From: Cytobacillus massiliigabonensis
Lineage (GTDB): Bacteria; Bacillota; Bacilli; Bacillales; Cytobacillaceae
DNA: 64,000 bases
Direction of reading: 5' to 3'
Assembly (NCBI RefSeq): GCF_900199725.1
Contig: NZ_LT904904.1
Location: forward strand, 1,593,334 to 1,657,333
In this document: piece after piece, positions 36,221-43,684 of the stretch
Numbering within the stretch: the stretch's first letter is position 1
Layout of the letters: each line of letters opens with the position of its first letter
Program-made: the position numbers and the translations under genes
Notes under the pieces: generated by a model
Databases searched by the model: none
What the model saw: the letters and a program-made list of their open reading frames with translations, nothing else
Told to the model about the DNA's origin: nothing

Positions 36221-36667
36221 ATGAATAAAATATTATTATTGAATGGTCCCAATCTTAACTTATTGGGGAAACGTGAACCTGATGTTTATGGATCAACAAC
36301 ATTAAAGCAGCTGGAAGAGAAGATTACAGCACTAGGCGAATCAAATAACATAGAAATTGCCTGTTTTCAATCCAATCATGAAGGGGAGATCATTGATAAG
36401 CTTCATGAAGCAAATGAGATCGGTGTAGATGGAATTATTTTTAACCCAGGTGCATTTACGCATTATAGCTATGCGATAAGAGATGCAATAGCAGGGATAA
36501 AGGTTCCTGTCGTTGAGGTACATATCTCAAACGTCCATTCCCGTGAAACCTTCCGTCATACCTCAGTCATTGCTCCGGTAGCGGTAGGACAAATTGTAGG
36601 CTTAGGAATGATTGGATATGAATTAGCCTTCCAAGCTTTAAAGGAAAGAGTAAAGGGGAGAGAATAA
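36221..36667 (+). CDS. aroQ: Type II 3-dehydroquinate dehydratase AroQ
   Basis: A 148-residue dodecameric dehydratase of the shikimate pathway. LLNGPNLNLLGKREPDVYG carries the catalytic region with Arg and Tyr. NPGAFTHYSYAIRDA supplies the Asn/His and Arg/Asp active-site segment, and EVHISNVHSRE the rest. GGGAGTG precedes the ATG. It is two bases from yqhT and probably co-transcribed with it. Confidence 0.95.
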   Translation: MNKILLLNGPNLNLLGKREPDVYGSTTLKQLEEKITALGESNNIEIACFQSNHEGEIIDKLHEANEIGVDGIIFNPGAFTHYSYAIRDAIAGIKVPVVEVHISNVHSRETFRHTSVIAPVAVGQIVGLGMIGYELAFQALKERVKGRE

Positions 36668-36669
36668 AA

Positions 36670-37731
36670 ATGGAAAAATTACAAAGATTACGCGCAAGTT
36701 TTGAAAAACTAGGGATAGACGGAATGCTCATTACAAGTACATATAATCGCCGTTATATGACAAATTTCACTGGATCTGCAGGGGTAGTGCTAATCAGTGG
36801 AGAGCATGCTCAATTTATTACAGATTTTCGTTATATTGAACAGGCTACTGCTCAGTGCGAAGGATATGAAATTGTTAAACATGCGGGTTCTATTCCAGAT
36901 GAAGTGGCAGTGCAGGCAAAAAAACTAGGAATTACAAAGCTTGGCTTTGAACAAGATTATTTAACTTTCTCCTCATTTAAAACATATGAGAAGGCTGTCC
37001 AGTCTGAATTAGTTCCCGTTTCTGGCGAAATTGAAAAATTACGCTTGATTAAGACGGATGCAGAGATTAAGATATTAAAGGTAGCGGCGGACATTGCGGA
37101 TGCTGCATTTAAACATATGGTTGAATACATCCGCCCAGGATTAACTGAGATGGAAGTTTCCAATGAATTAGAGATCTTTATGAGAAAAGCGGGGGCTACC
37201 TCATCGTCTTTTGACACAATTGTTGCGTCAGGCTATCGTGGCGCCCTTCCACACGGTGTAGCAAGTGATAAAGTAATTGAAAAAGGGGATATGGTGACTC
37301 TTGACTATGGTGCTTATTATAAAGGATATGTCTCAGATATTACACGAACACTAGCAGTCGGTGAACCTGATGATAAGCTAAAGGAAATATATGACATCGT
37401 ATTACAGGCACAAATGCGCGGAATGGATGGCATAAAGCCTGGGATGAGCGGAAAAGAAGCAGATGCTTTAACACGTGATTATATTACCGAAAAGGGGTAC
37501 GGAGAATATTTCGGACATTCCACTGGCCATGGGATAGGCTTGGAGGTTCATGAAGGACCATCTCTTGCTTCTAAATCAGAAATTATTCTTGAACCTGGCA
37601 TGGTCGTAACGGTAGAGCCTGGCATTTACATACCAGGGCTTGGCGGTGTCCGTATTGAAGATGATACTTTAATTACGAATGACCATAATGAAACGCTGAC
37701 TCATTCAACAAAAGATCTAATTATTCTTTAA
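36670..37731 (+). CDS. yqhT: M24 family Xaa-Pro peptidase YqhT
   Basis: A 353-residue creatinase-fold aminopeptidase. The N-terminal creatinase-like domain contains TSTYNRRYMTNFTGSAG. The C-terminal pita-bread domain has metal ligands in TLDYGAYYKGYVSDITRT (two Asp), GHSTGHGIGLEVHEGP (His), VTVEPGIYIPG (Glu) and RIEDD (Glu). It releases amino acids before proline. It sits between aroQ and efp as in other Bacilli, but here a repeat array separates it from efp. Confidence 0.92.
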   Translation: MEKLQRLRASFEKLGIDGMLITSTYNRRYMTNFTGSAGVVLISGEHAQFITDFRYIEQATAQCEGYEIVKHAGSIPDEVAVQAKKLGITKLGFEQDYLTFSSFKTYEKAVQSELVPVSGEIEKLRLIKTDAEIKILKVAADIADAAFKHMVEYIRPGLTEMEVSNELEIFMRKAGATSSSFDTIVASGYRGALPHGVASDKVIEKGDMVTLDYGAYYKGYVSDITRTLAVGEPDDKLKEIYDIVLQAQMRGMDGIKPGMSGKEADALTRDYITEKGYGEYFGHSTGHGIGLEVHEGPSLASKSEIILEPGMVVTVEPGIYIPGLGGVRIEDDTLITNDHNETLTHSTKDLIIL

Positions 37732-37748
37732 TAACTGGTATCTGAAGC

Positions 37749-38019
37749 TAAGCGCGAAAAGCTAGACAAAGAGAAAAGCGGAAGCGCCTTGCCCAGGGGC
37801 GACAAGCAGAAGACGAGCCGACGGGAAGGTTGCTTTTTAACCTTCATGGCGGTTTGGCTTATGACCTCGAGCCCCTAGGCGCTGCAGCTAGACAAAGAGA
37901 AAAGCGGAAGCGCCTTGCCCAGGGGCGACAAGCAGAAGACGAGCCGACGGGAAGGTTGCTTTTTAACCTTCATGGCGGTTTGGCTTATGACCTCGAGCCC
38001 CTAGGCGCTGTAGCTAGAC
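37749..38019 (+). repeat. Two tandem type B modular repeats (126 bp period) between yqhT and efp
   Basis: Units start at 37772 and 37898. Each opens AGAAAAGCGGAAGCGCCTTG and closes GCGCTGCAGCTAGACAA (TGTAGC in the second); a partial end precedes the first. Nested pairs in unit 1: GCGCCT 37784 with AGGCGC 37877, AGGGGC 37795 with GCCCCT 37871, GAGCC 37815 with GGCTT 37856, GAAGGTT 37825 with AACCTTC 37839. The second unit ends directly before the efp ribosome binding site. An open frame across the array is a repeat artefact. Confidence 0.9.
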
Positions 38020-38035
38020 AATTAGGAGGATTTAC

Positions 38036-38593
38036 ATGATTTCAGTAAATGATTTTCGTACAGGTTTAACAATTGAAGTAGATAACGGGATTTGGCGTGT
38101 AATGGATTTCCAGCATGTTAAGCCTGGAAAAGGAGCGGCATTTGTTCGTTCAAAATTGCGTAATTTGCGTAACGGTGCCATTCAGGAAAAGACATTCCGT
38201 GCGGGTGAAAAAGTTGCAAAGGCACAAATTGATAACCGCAGAATGCAATACCTATACGCAAACGGAGACCAGCATGTTTTCATGGATAACGAATCTTATG
38301 AACAAATTGAGCTCCCAGCTGTATCTATTGAATATGAGCTGAAATTTTTAAAAGAGAACATGGAAGTTCAAATCATGATGTACCAAGGAGAAACACTTGG
38401 GGTTGAGCTGCCAAATACAGTTGAACTGGAAGTAACTGAAACAGAACCTGGAATTAAAGGAGATACTGCTTCAGGCGGAACTAAACCAGCTACTCTAGAA
38501 ACCGGTTTAATCGTTCAAGTACCTTTCTTTATCAACCAAGGTGATAAACTAATTATTAATACAACTGAAGCTTCATACGTTTCACGTGCATAA
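38036..38593 (+). CDS. efp: Elongation factor P
   Basis: A 185-residue three-domain translation factor that rescues ribosomes stalled at polyproline. N-terminal KOW-like domain opens [18 protein letters not shown]. The loop tip carries Lys in [12 protein letters not shown], the site modified in Bacillus (5-aminopentanol). The C-terminal signature is [26 protein letters not shown] lies eight bases before the ATG and abuts the end of a type B repeat, so the leader of efp is formed largely by repeat sequence. Confidence 0.95.
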   Translation: MISVNDFRTGLTIEVDNGIWRVMDFQHVKPGKGAAFVRSKLRNLRNGAIQEKTFRAGEKVAKAQIDNRRMQYLYANGDQHVFMDNESYEQIELPAVSIEYELKFLKENMEVQIMMYQGETLGVELPNTVELEVTETEPGIKGDTASGGTKPATLETGLIVQVPFFINQGDKLIINTTEASYVSRA

Positions 38594-38602
38594 TATGGAA
38601 AA

Positions 38603-38638
38603 TGAAAATCCCGAAAGGAACACCTTTCGGGATTTTCA
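38603..38638 (+). terminator. Bidirectional terminator after efp
   Basis: TGAAAATCCCGAAAGG and CCTTTCGGGATTTTCA arms with a four-base loop. It also ends the small minus-strand gene, whose stop codon lies in it. Confidence 0.9.
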
Positions 38639-38815
38639 TTCGTCTTGTTCCATTATTGACCTGCCTTCTGCACCAGGTGAAATATCTGTATCACTTCGAT
38701 TATTATAGTCAGGATCAGATGTCGCTTCGGTTCTATTATCACGTGTTCCTCCAAGATATCTGAACTTTAATTCTCTTTGGTTTTTTAAGAATGCTTTGCG
38801 ATTTTCGTTTGTCAT
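38636..38815 (-). CDS. Small hydrophilic protein of unknown function (59 aa)
   Basis: A 59-codon frame runs from an ATG at 38815, with GAGGGAT about ten bases before it, to a TGA inside the efp terminator. The product begins MTNENRKAFLKNQRELKFRY, continues through LGGTRDNRTEATSDPDYNN, and ends acidic. It has no membrane segment, cysteine or recognised motif. The good ribosome binding site, shared terminator and uniform codon use argue for a real gene. It resembles small spore or stress proteins only in size and composition. I do not recognise a family. Confidence 0.6.
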   Translation of the reverse strand: MTNENRKAFLKNQRELKFRYLGGTRDNRTEATSDPDYNNRSDTDISPGAEGRSIMEQDE

Positions 38816-38921
38816 ATATACTTATCCCTCATTTCTTAATTTCAGCCTTATTTAATATTGTTATCTACTTCATAGGGATTATGAAAATTAATGTCAGATA
38901 CCACCTTCTATTTATTTCCAC

Positions 38922-38950
38922 TTGTACTGCCAGCTAATATAAGCTAAGAT
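38922..38950 (+). promoter_or_regulatory. Sigma-A promoter of the 6S-like RNA
   Basis: TTGTAC at 38922-38927 and TAAGAT at 38945-38950 are separated by 17 bases, placing the start near 38957, where the foldable RNA begins. Confidence 0.6.
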
Positions 38951-38956
38951 AAATAT

Positions 38957-39145
38957 ACAGAAGCTGCGTTGTTCGCTTGTATATGAAGTTTCAACCTTTA
39001 TTTAGAATTAGGGAGTTCAATATTATTGCTGGAACATCATGCCTCCATTTGTTGAGGACGAATGAGAAAGCAATTGCGGACACCCACCTGTTGGAGCAGG
39101 TATGAAACTCCATATAAATCGGCGGCAAAGGCGGCTATACATAAC
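38957..39145 (+). ncRNA. 6S RNA (ssrS family) candidate
   Basis: The roughly 190-base transcript folds as a long rod with a central bubble. The closing stem pairs AGCTGC at 38962 with GCGGCT at 39131. TATATGAAGTTTCA at 38980-38993 pairs with TGAAACTCCATATA at 39103-39116 (one mismatch). The bubble has a small 3'-side hairpin, ACCTG-CAGGT, at 39086-39101. The upper stem pairs GTTC 39015 with GGAC 39078, then ATTGCT 39025 with AGCAAT 39069. The apical hairpin is GCCTC-GAGG at 39041-39057. Sequence blocks TTGTTCGC and GACACCCACCT resemble 6S RNA, which binds RNA polymerase. It lies between its own promoter and terminator. No coding frame. Confidence 0.72.
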
Positions 39146-39152
39146 AAATGAG

Positions 39153-39188
39153 AAAAGCAATAACCAAATGGGTTATTGCTTTTTTTTA
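39153..39188 (+). terminator. Terminator after the 6S-like RNA
   Basis: AAAAGCAATAACC and GGTTATTGCTTTTTTTT arms with a four-base loop, three bases before the stop of the convergent SIMPL gene. Confidence 0.9.
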
Positions 39189-39190
39189 TT

Positions 39191-39859
39191 TCAAGAATAT
39201 AAATATTCAGCAGTAATATAACTTTTAAATTCTATTGTCCCTGGCTGAATGGGAGTAGCAGCCTCGCTTTTTGCAAAGGCGGTTGCCTGGAAGGGAAGAG
39301 GACCGTCTTGCAGGTTTGTATTTTCGATCACCTGTATTGGTGTTTTTATTAAATTGACACCTAGCGTCCCCGCAATCGCTTCTGCTTTCTGGAAGGAATT
39401 AATAACAGCTAATGAAAGTGTCTGTTGGACGAGCTGGTCAGTATCCTTTGTAATAAATTGTATTTCAGAGACGATGTTTGCGCCATTGCTGACAGCTGTA
39501 TCAATGACTCTCCCGGTATTCTCTATATGTTCAATAGTAACACGGAGAAGATGTTGAACTTTATACCCTCTAAAAATTTGTTCTCCTTCCTTATAATCAT
39601 ATTGCGGAGAAATAGAATAGTCGACAGTTTGAATCAGTTGCTCCGGCACTCCAAGTTCTTTCAAGGCCACCTTAATGCTTGCTATGATTATTGAATTATT
39701 ATTCTGAGCCTGTGTTACATCCATTGCCTCAGTAGATGCCCCTAAAGTCACCTGAGCTATATTTGGCTGAACGGTAACTATACCTTCCCCAGTAACACGT
39801 ATCACATTCATCCTTTTATTAGGCAGGTAATTATTTCTATATGTCGGATAGTAGTACAT
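39191..39859 (-). CDS. SIMPL (DUF541) domain protein
   Basis: A 222-residue protein with the BP26/SIMPL fold. Family elements are VTGEGIVTVQPNIAQVTLGA near the start, YSISPQYDY and the repeated strand-helix pattern. No signal peptide is visible; the N-terminus is Tyr- and Asn-rich (YYYPTYRNNYLPNK), as in cytosolic or spore-associated Bacillus SIMPL proteins. ATG 39859 is used; an in-frame GTG at 39871 is possible but sits on the ribosome binding site. BP26-type proteins can assemble into channel-like rings; the role here is unknown. Confidence 0.78.
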   Translation of the reverse strand: MYYYPTYRNNYLPNKRMNVIRVTGEGIVTVQPNIAQVTLGASTEAMDVTQAQNNNSIIIASIKVALKELGVPEQLIQTVDYSISPQYDYKEGEQIFRGYKVQHLLRVTIEHIENTGRVIDTAVSNGANIVSEIQFITKDTDQLVQQTLSLAVINSFQKAEAIAGTLGVNLIKTPIQVIENTNLQDGPLPFQATAFAKSEAATPIQPGTIEFKSYITAEYLYS

Positions 39860-39967
39860 TCTTTCCCACACTTCCTTTCAAAAAACTAGTCTTATTCATA
39901 TGTACGATAAAAGGAAAGGCAACATTCGCATAAATGAATAGAATTTAGCATCAACAGAAGAAATCAA

Positions 39968-39998
39968 GTCATATTGTTTTAAAGCAGGCATACATTTT
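39968..39998 (+). promoter_or_regulatory. Sigma-E promoter of the spoIIIA operon
   Basis: GTCATATTG at 39968-39976 and GCATACATTTT from 39988 match the sigma-E consensus (-35 KMATATT, -10 CATACANT) with 13 bases between the cores. Transcription would start near 40004, about 280 bases before spoIIIAA, so the repeat units that follow would be transcribed as leader RNA. Confidence 0.72.
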
Positions 39999-40015
39999 AA
40001 GTAGTGCTAGTCCAA

Positions 40016-40245
40016 ATAGAAAAGCGAAAGCGCCTTGCCCAGGGGCGACAAGCATAAGACAAGCCGACGGGAAGGTTGTTCTTTAACCTTCTTGCCGGAT
40101 TGGCTTATGACCTCGAGCCCCTAGGCGCTGCAGCTAGACAAATAGAAAAGCGAAAGCGCCTTCGGAACAATCAAAGTGCCGATTGTTCCTGCGAGGATTA
40201 CTCAAAAGGAACTTTCCTTAGTGCCCAGGGGCGACAAGTACAAGT
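40016..40245 (+). repeat. Type B repeat plus a rearranged second unit in the spoIIIA leader
   Basis: The first unit, from about 40018 to 40142, is a type B copy. It has AAGCC 40061 with GGCTT 40102, where other copies have GAGCC. The second starts at 40144 and is interrupted after GCGCCTT by about 62 foreign bases (with GGAACAATC...GATTGTTCC arms). It then resumes GCCCAGGGGCGACAAG and stops. It lies wholly between the sigma-E promoter and the spoIIIAA start. Frames across it are artefacts. Confidence 0.87.
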
Positions 40246-40281
40246 TTGCATAATCAGACTATGATTAGGAGGATCAGTGCA

Positions 40282-41205
40282 TTGGAAACGATTCTAGCCT
40301 TTTTGCCGAAAACAATAGCCGATCAATTGAAGCATTTCTCCCCTTCTCAACTGCTGGAATTAGAAGAAATACGTGTCCGAATTAATCGGCCCGTTGAATT
40401 AACTGTAAAAGGAACTCCAACGTTTTTACCCTATATTGTAAAGCCAGATGATGCAGTACATTTACTAAATAAAATTAGCCATTTTTCCATTTATACTCTT
40501 GAGGAAGAATTAAGGCGGGGATATATCACCATTGATGGCGGACATCGCGTAGGGCTGGCAGGCAAGGTGATCCTTGAAGCTGGAAAGGTAAAAGCCATAA
40601 GAGATATTTCTTCCTTTAATATCCGTATTGCCAGAGAAAAAATTGGAATAGCCGACAGATTAGTACCTCATTTATTTAATGGGAACTGGCTTCATACGAT
40701 GATCATTGGTCCACCCCAAACAGGTAAAACGACGCTTTTGCGTGATATCGCAAGAATCATATCTAGCGGAGAGAAAAATGGACTTTTTCATTCATATAAG
40801 GTAGGGATCGTAGATGAGCGATCAGAAATTGCAGGAAGTGTTAACGGAATCCCCCAAATGACATTTGGCCCCCGAATCGATGTCCTTGATGCCTGTCCGA
40901 AAGTGGAAGGGATGATGATGTTGATTCGCTCGATGAGTCCAGATGTTCTGATTGTAGATGAAATCGGCAGGAAAGAAGATGCGGATGCCATAATGGAGGC
41001 CGTAAATGCTGGAATCAAATTAATAATGACTACACATGGCACCTCATTAGAAGAGATAAGAAAACGGCCAACAATCAAACCTATTCTAGAAATGGGGATA
41101 TTTCAGCGTTTCATTGAATTGAACAGGAAAAGCGGACCTGGAAGCATAGCGAGCATGAAAGATGGGGCAGGCAGAGAAATCCTGAGCGAAGCGAGAGTGA
41201 TGTAA
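40282..41205 (+). CDS. spoIIIAA: Stage III sporulation protein AA, ATPase
   Basis: A 307-residue secretion-type ATPase that acts in the mother cell to power or assemble the SpoIIIA-SpoIIQ channel. Walker A is GPPQTGKTTLLRD near residue 151, and Walker B SPDVLIVDEIGRKEDA. A TTG start at 40282 is chosen because AGGAGG lies nine bases before it and the length then equals B. subtilis SpoIIIAA. The frame continues upstream to 40246 only into repeat-derived sequence. First gene of an eight-gene operon. Confidence 0.92.
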   Translation: METILAFLPKTIADQLKHFSPSQLLELEEIRVRINRPVELTVKGTPTFLPYIVKPDDAVHLLNKISHFSIYTLEEELRRGYITIDGGHRVGLAGKVILEAGKVKAIRDISSFNIRIAREKIGIADRLVPHLFNGNWLHTMIIGPPQTGKTTLLRDIARIISSGEKNGLFHSYKVGIVDERSEIAGSVNGIPQMTFGPRIDVLDACPKVEGMMMLIRSMSPDVLIVDEIGRKEDADAIMEAVNAGIKLIMTTHGTSLEEIRKRPTIKPILEMGIFQRFIELNRKSGPGSIASMKDGAGREILSEARVM

Positions 41206-41206
41206 G

Positions 41207-41722
41207 ATGGTGAAAGTCATTGGAGCCATTTTTATCATAATTGCAACTACTTGGGCAGGATTCGAGGCAGCCAGGCATCTAAATGAGCGTCCGCGTCAGC
41301 TCCGGCAATTGAAATCCGCTCTTCAATCTTTAGAGGCGGAAATTATGTATGGCCACACCCCTCTGCATGAAGCTGCAAGAAGGCTTGCTGCCCAGCTTTC
41401 AAAACCGCTGTCAGTGTTCTTTGAATCTTTTGCGAAAAGGCTGACTCATTCAGAAACAACAGTGAAAGACGCCTGGGAACAAAGTCTAAAAGAAATATGG
41501 AAAATCACTGCACTGAAGCAAGGAGAATTTGAAATCATGAAGCAATTCGGGGAGACATTGGGGAGGCATGATCGGAGTTCACAGCAAAAGCAAATTATGC
41601 TTACCTTAGCCCATTTAGAACGCGAAGAAGCAGATGCTTATGATAAGCAGGCTAAATACGAAAAAATGGTTAAAAGTTTAGGCTTCTTATCAGGACTTTT
41701 ACTAATTATCTTATTAATGTAG
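41207..41722 (+). CDS. spoIIIAB: Stage III sporulation protein AB
   Basis: A 171-residue protein with an N-terminal membrane helix (VIGAIFIIIATTWAGFEAA), a GspF-like helical cytoplasmic domain, and a C-terminal helix (GFLSGLLLIILLM). It resembles half of a type II secretion platform protein. It starts one base after spoIIIAA ends. Acts in the mother-cell outer forespore membrane as part of the feeding channel. Confidence 0.92.
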   Translation: MVKVIGAIFIIIATTWAGFEAARHLNERPRQLRQLKSALQSLEAEIMYGHTPLHEAARRLAAQLSKPLSVFFESFAKRLTHSETTVKDAWEQSLKEIWKITALKQGEFEIMKQFGETLGRHDRSSQQKQIMLTLAHLEREEADAYDKQAKYEKMVKSLGFLSGLLLIILLM

Positions 41723-41742
41723 AACGAGGCGGAGGAGAGTTT

Positions 41743-41949
41743 ATGGGCTTAGAGGTTGATATTATTTTTAAAATAGCCGGTGTTGGGATTGTTGTCGCAT
41801 TTTTACATACAATCCTTGATCAAGTTGGGAAGAAGGAATATGCCCAGTGGGTGACATTATTTGGCTTTATCTATATTTTATTTATGGTTGCTTCCATTGT
41901 TGATGACCTGTTTCAAAAAATTAAGTCAGTCTTTCTATTCCAAGGCTAA
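41743..41949 (+). CDS. spoIIIAC: Stage III sporulation protein AC
   Basis: A 68-residue protein with two membrane helices (IFKIAGVGIVVAFLHTIL and WVTLFGFIYILFMVASIV). The DQVGKKEYAQW loop is well conserved. GGCGGAGGAGAG precedes the ATG. With SpoIIIAD it resembles small type III secretion export-apparatus proteins. Required for sigma-G activity in the engulfed forespore. Confidence 0.92.
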   Translation: MGLEVDIIFKIAGVGIVVAFLHTILDQVGKKEYAQWVTLFGFIYILFMVASIVDDLFQKIKSVFLFQG

Positions 41950-41963
41950 AGGAGGGCTTCGCC

Positions 41964-42353
41964 ATTGAAATTCTCCAAATAGTTGGTGTGGCGCTTGTAG
42001 CTACATTCCTTGCATTGATTGTAAAAGAACAAAAACCCAATTTCGCCTTTTTGCTTATCGTATTTGTAGGCTGTACAATTTTTCTTTTCTTGGTTGATCA
42101 AATATATGCGATTATCCACATGATTGAACAAATAGCAGTAAATGCAAAAATAAATATGATGTATATTGAAACGATTTTAAAAGTAATTGGGATTGCCTAT
42201 ATTGCTGAATTTGCAGCCCAAATTACTAAAGATGCCGGTCAAGGCGCCATTGCTTCTAAAATTGAGTTAGCAGGAAAAATTTTAATCCTTGCAATGGCTA
42301 TTCCTATTCTGACAGTAATGATTGAAACAATTATCCAAATGATTCCAGGATAG
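41964..42353 (+). CDS. spoIIIAD: Stage III sporulation protein AD, apparent ATT start
   Basis: A 129-residue membrane protein with three to four helices. LIVKEQKPNFAFLL and the near-invariant ETILKVIGIAYIAEFAAQITKDAGQGAIASKIELAGK match SpoIIIAD. The ribosome binding site AAAGGAGGG at 41948-41956 points to ATT at 41964; no in-frame ATG, GTG or TTG lies at a usable distance before 41988. A GTG at 41988 would remove the conserved EILQIVGV opening and leave a 31-base gap. The AUU start is therefore preferred. Confidence 0.85.
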   Translation: MEILQIVGVALVATFLALIVKEQKPNFAFLLIVFVGCTIFLFLVDQIYAIIHMIEQIAVNAKINMMYIETILKVIGIAYIAEFAAQITKDAGQGAIASKIELAGKILILAMAIPILTVMIETIIQMIPG

Positions 42354-42463
42354 TTGCAATTCAACTTTAGTTCCCACCTCACGATGCTGCATAGATCTCG
42401 TATCATTCCAATTTTAATGAATCCAGAATTCCCAAAAACAGCCTTTTAAAATGAGGTGTAACA

Positions 42464-43672
42464 ATGAGGCATTTGATGCTGAAAGTGGTTTTTTTCAATC
42501 TGTTCCTGTTTTTCTTGCTTATCCAAAGTGTACAAGCCTCTCCAAATACAAATGACGTAAATGAAGACTTAGAAGCAATTACCCCGCAGGCAATCGTTGA
42601 CTCACAACTTGATTCACTGAATATTGACGAATTAAAAGGTTTTTGGGAAAAAATCAGTAATGAATATGGCGGTTTTTTGCCGGAGAGCCAAAAAGGAAGT
42701 CTATATGAATTTTTAAAAGGAGAAAAAAGCTTCTCCTTTCAGGAATGGGTTTCGGGTTTTATTAAATTCATCTTTCATGAGTTTATTGTAAACGGGAAAT
42801 TGCTTGGTTCCTTAATACTTCTGACTGTATTCAGCATGTTTCTGCAGTCGCTGCAAAACTCCTTTGAAAAAAGCACGGTTAGCAAGGCAGCATATGCGAT
42901 TGTCTTTATGGTATTAATCATCATTGCATTAAATAGTTTCCATGTTGCCATTAGCTATACACAGGAAGCAATTGATACGATGATTTCTTTTATTATGGCG
43001 CTTATTCCATTGCTATTAGCACTAATAGCTTCGTCGGGAGGAATTGTATCTGCAGCATTCTTTCATCCGGTCATCCTCTTTTTAATGAATATGAGCGGAT
43101 TATTCATCCAATATGTGGTGCTGCCTTTATTATTCCTATCCGCATTGCTTAGCATAGTCAGTACATTATCTGAGAATTACAAGGTGACACAGCTTGCTAA
43201 CTTGCTAAAGAATTGGAGCATTGGACTCTTAGGGACATTCTTAACGGTATTTCTAGGAGTTATCTCTGTTCAAGGTGCATCTGCCGCAGTAACAGATGGG
43301 ATTACGCTAAAAACGGCAAAATTCATCACTGGAAACTTTATCCCTGTTATTGGCCGAATGTTTACCGATGCCACAGATACCGTGATCAGTGCCTCTGTGT
43401 TATTAAAAAATACAGTAGGGATCGCAGGTGTAGCAATATTAATCATCATTGCTGCCTTCCCAGCAATCAAAATCCTCATGATTGCTTTTATATATAAATT
43501 TGCAGCAGCAATTTTGCAGCCTTTAGGCGGGGGACCAATCATTACCTGCCTGGACATCATCAGCAAGAGCGTTATTTATGTTTTTGCAGCCCTTGCCATA
43601 GTTTCTCTTATGTTTTTCCTAAGCATTACAGTCATTATTGCAGCCGGCAACTTGACAATGATGGTCAGGTAG
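42464..43672 (+). CDS. spoIIIAE: Stage III sporulation protein AE
   Basis: A 402-residue membrane protein with a cleavable-type signal peptide (MLKVVFFNLFLFFLLIQSVQA). A soluble region of about 90 residues precedes seven or so membrane helices (GSLILLTVFSMFLQSL through FFLSITVIIAAGN). It is proposed as the export-gate-like pore of the channel. AATGAGGTG lies before the ATG. The 110-base gap before it is the largest within the operon and holds no gene. Confidence 0.92.
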   Translation: MRHLMLKVVFFNLFLFFLLIQSVQASPNTNDVNEDLEAITPQAIVDSQLDSLNIDELKGFWEKISNEYGGFLPESQKGSLYEFLKGEKSFSFQEWVSGFIKFIFHEFIVNGKLLGSLILLTVFSMFLQSLQNSFEKSTVSKAAYAIVFMVLIIIALNSFHVAISYTQEAIDTMISFIMALIPLLLALIASSGGIVSAAFFHPVILFLMNMSGLFIQYVVLPLLFLSALLSIVSTLSENYKVTQLANLLKNWSIGLLGTFLTVFLGVISVQGASAAVTDGITLKTAKFITGNFIPVIGRMFTDATDTVISASVLLKNTVGIAGVAILIIIAAFPAIKILMIAFIYKFAAAILQPLGGGPIITCLDIISKSVIYVFAALAIVSLMFFLSITVIIAAGNLTMMVR

Positions 43673-43684
43673 GAGGTGGGCTAA

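Noticed and set aside
37830..38039. Open frame of 69 codons before efp
   Set aside because: It runs across two repeat units and translates the same peptide twice. It has no ribosome binding site and overlaps the efp start.
40076..40264. Open frame of 62 codons before spoIIIAA
   Set aside because: It lies in the type B repeat and its partner unit; the peptide resembles the one from the other array only because the DNA repeats.
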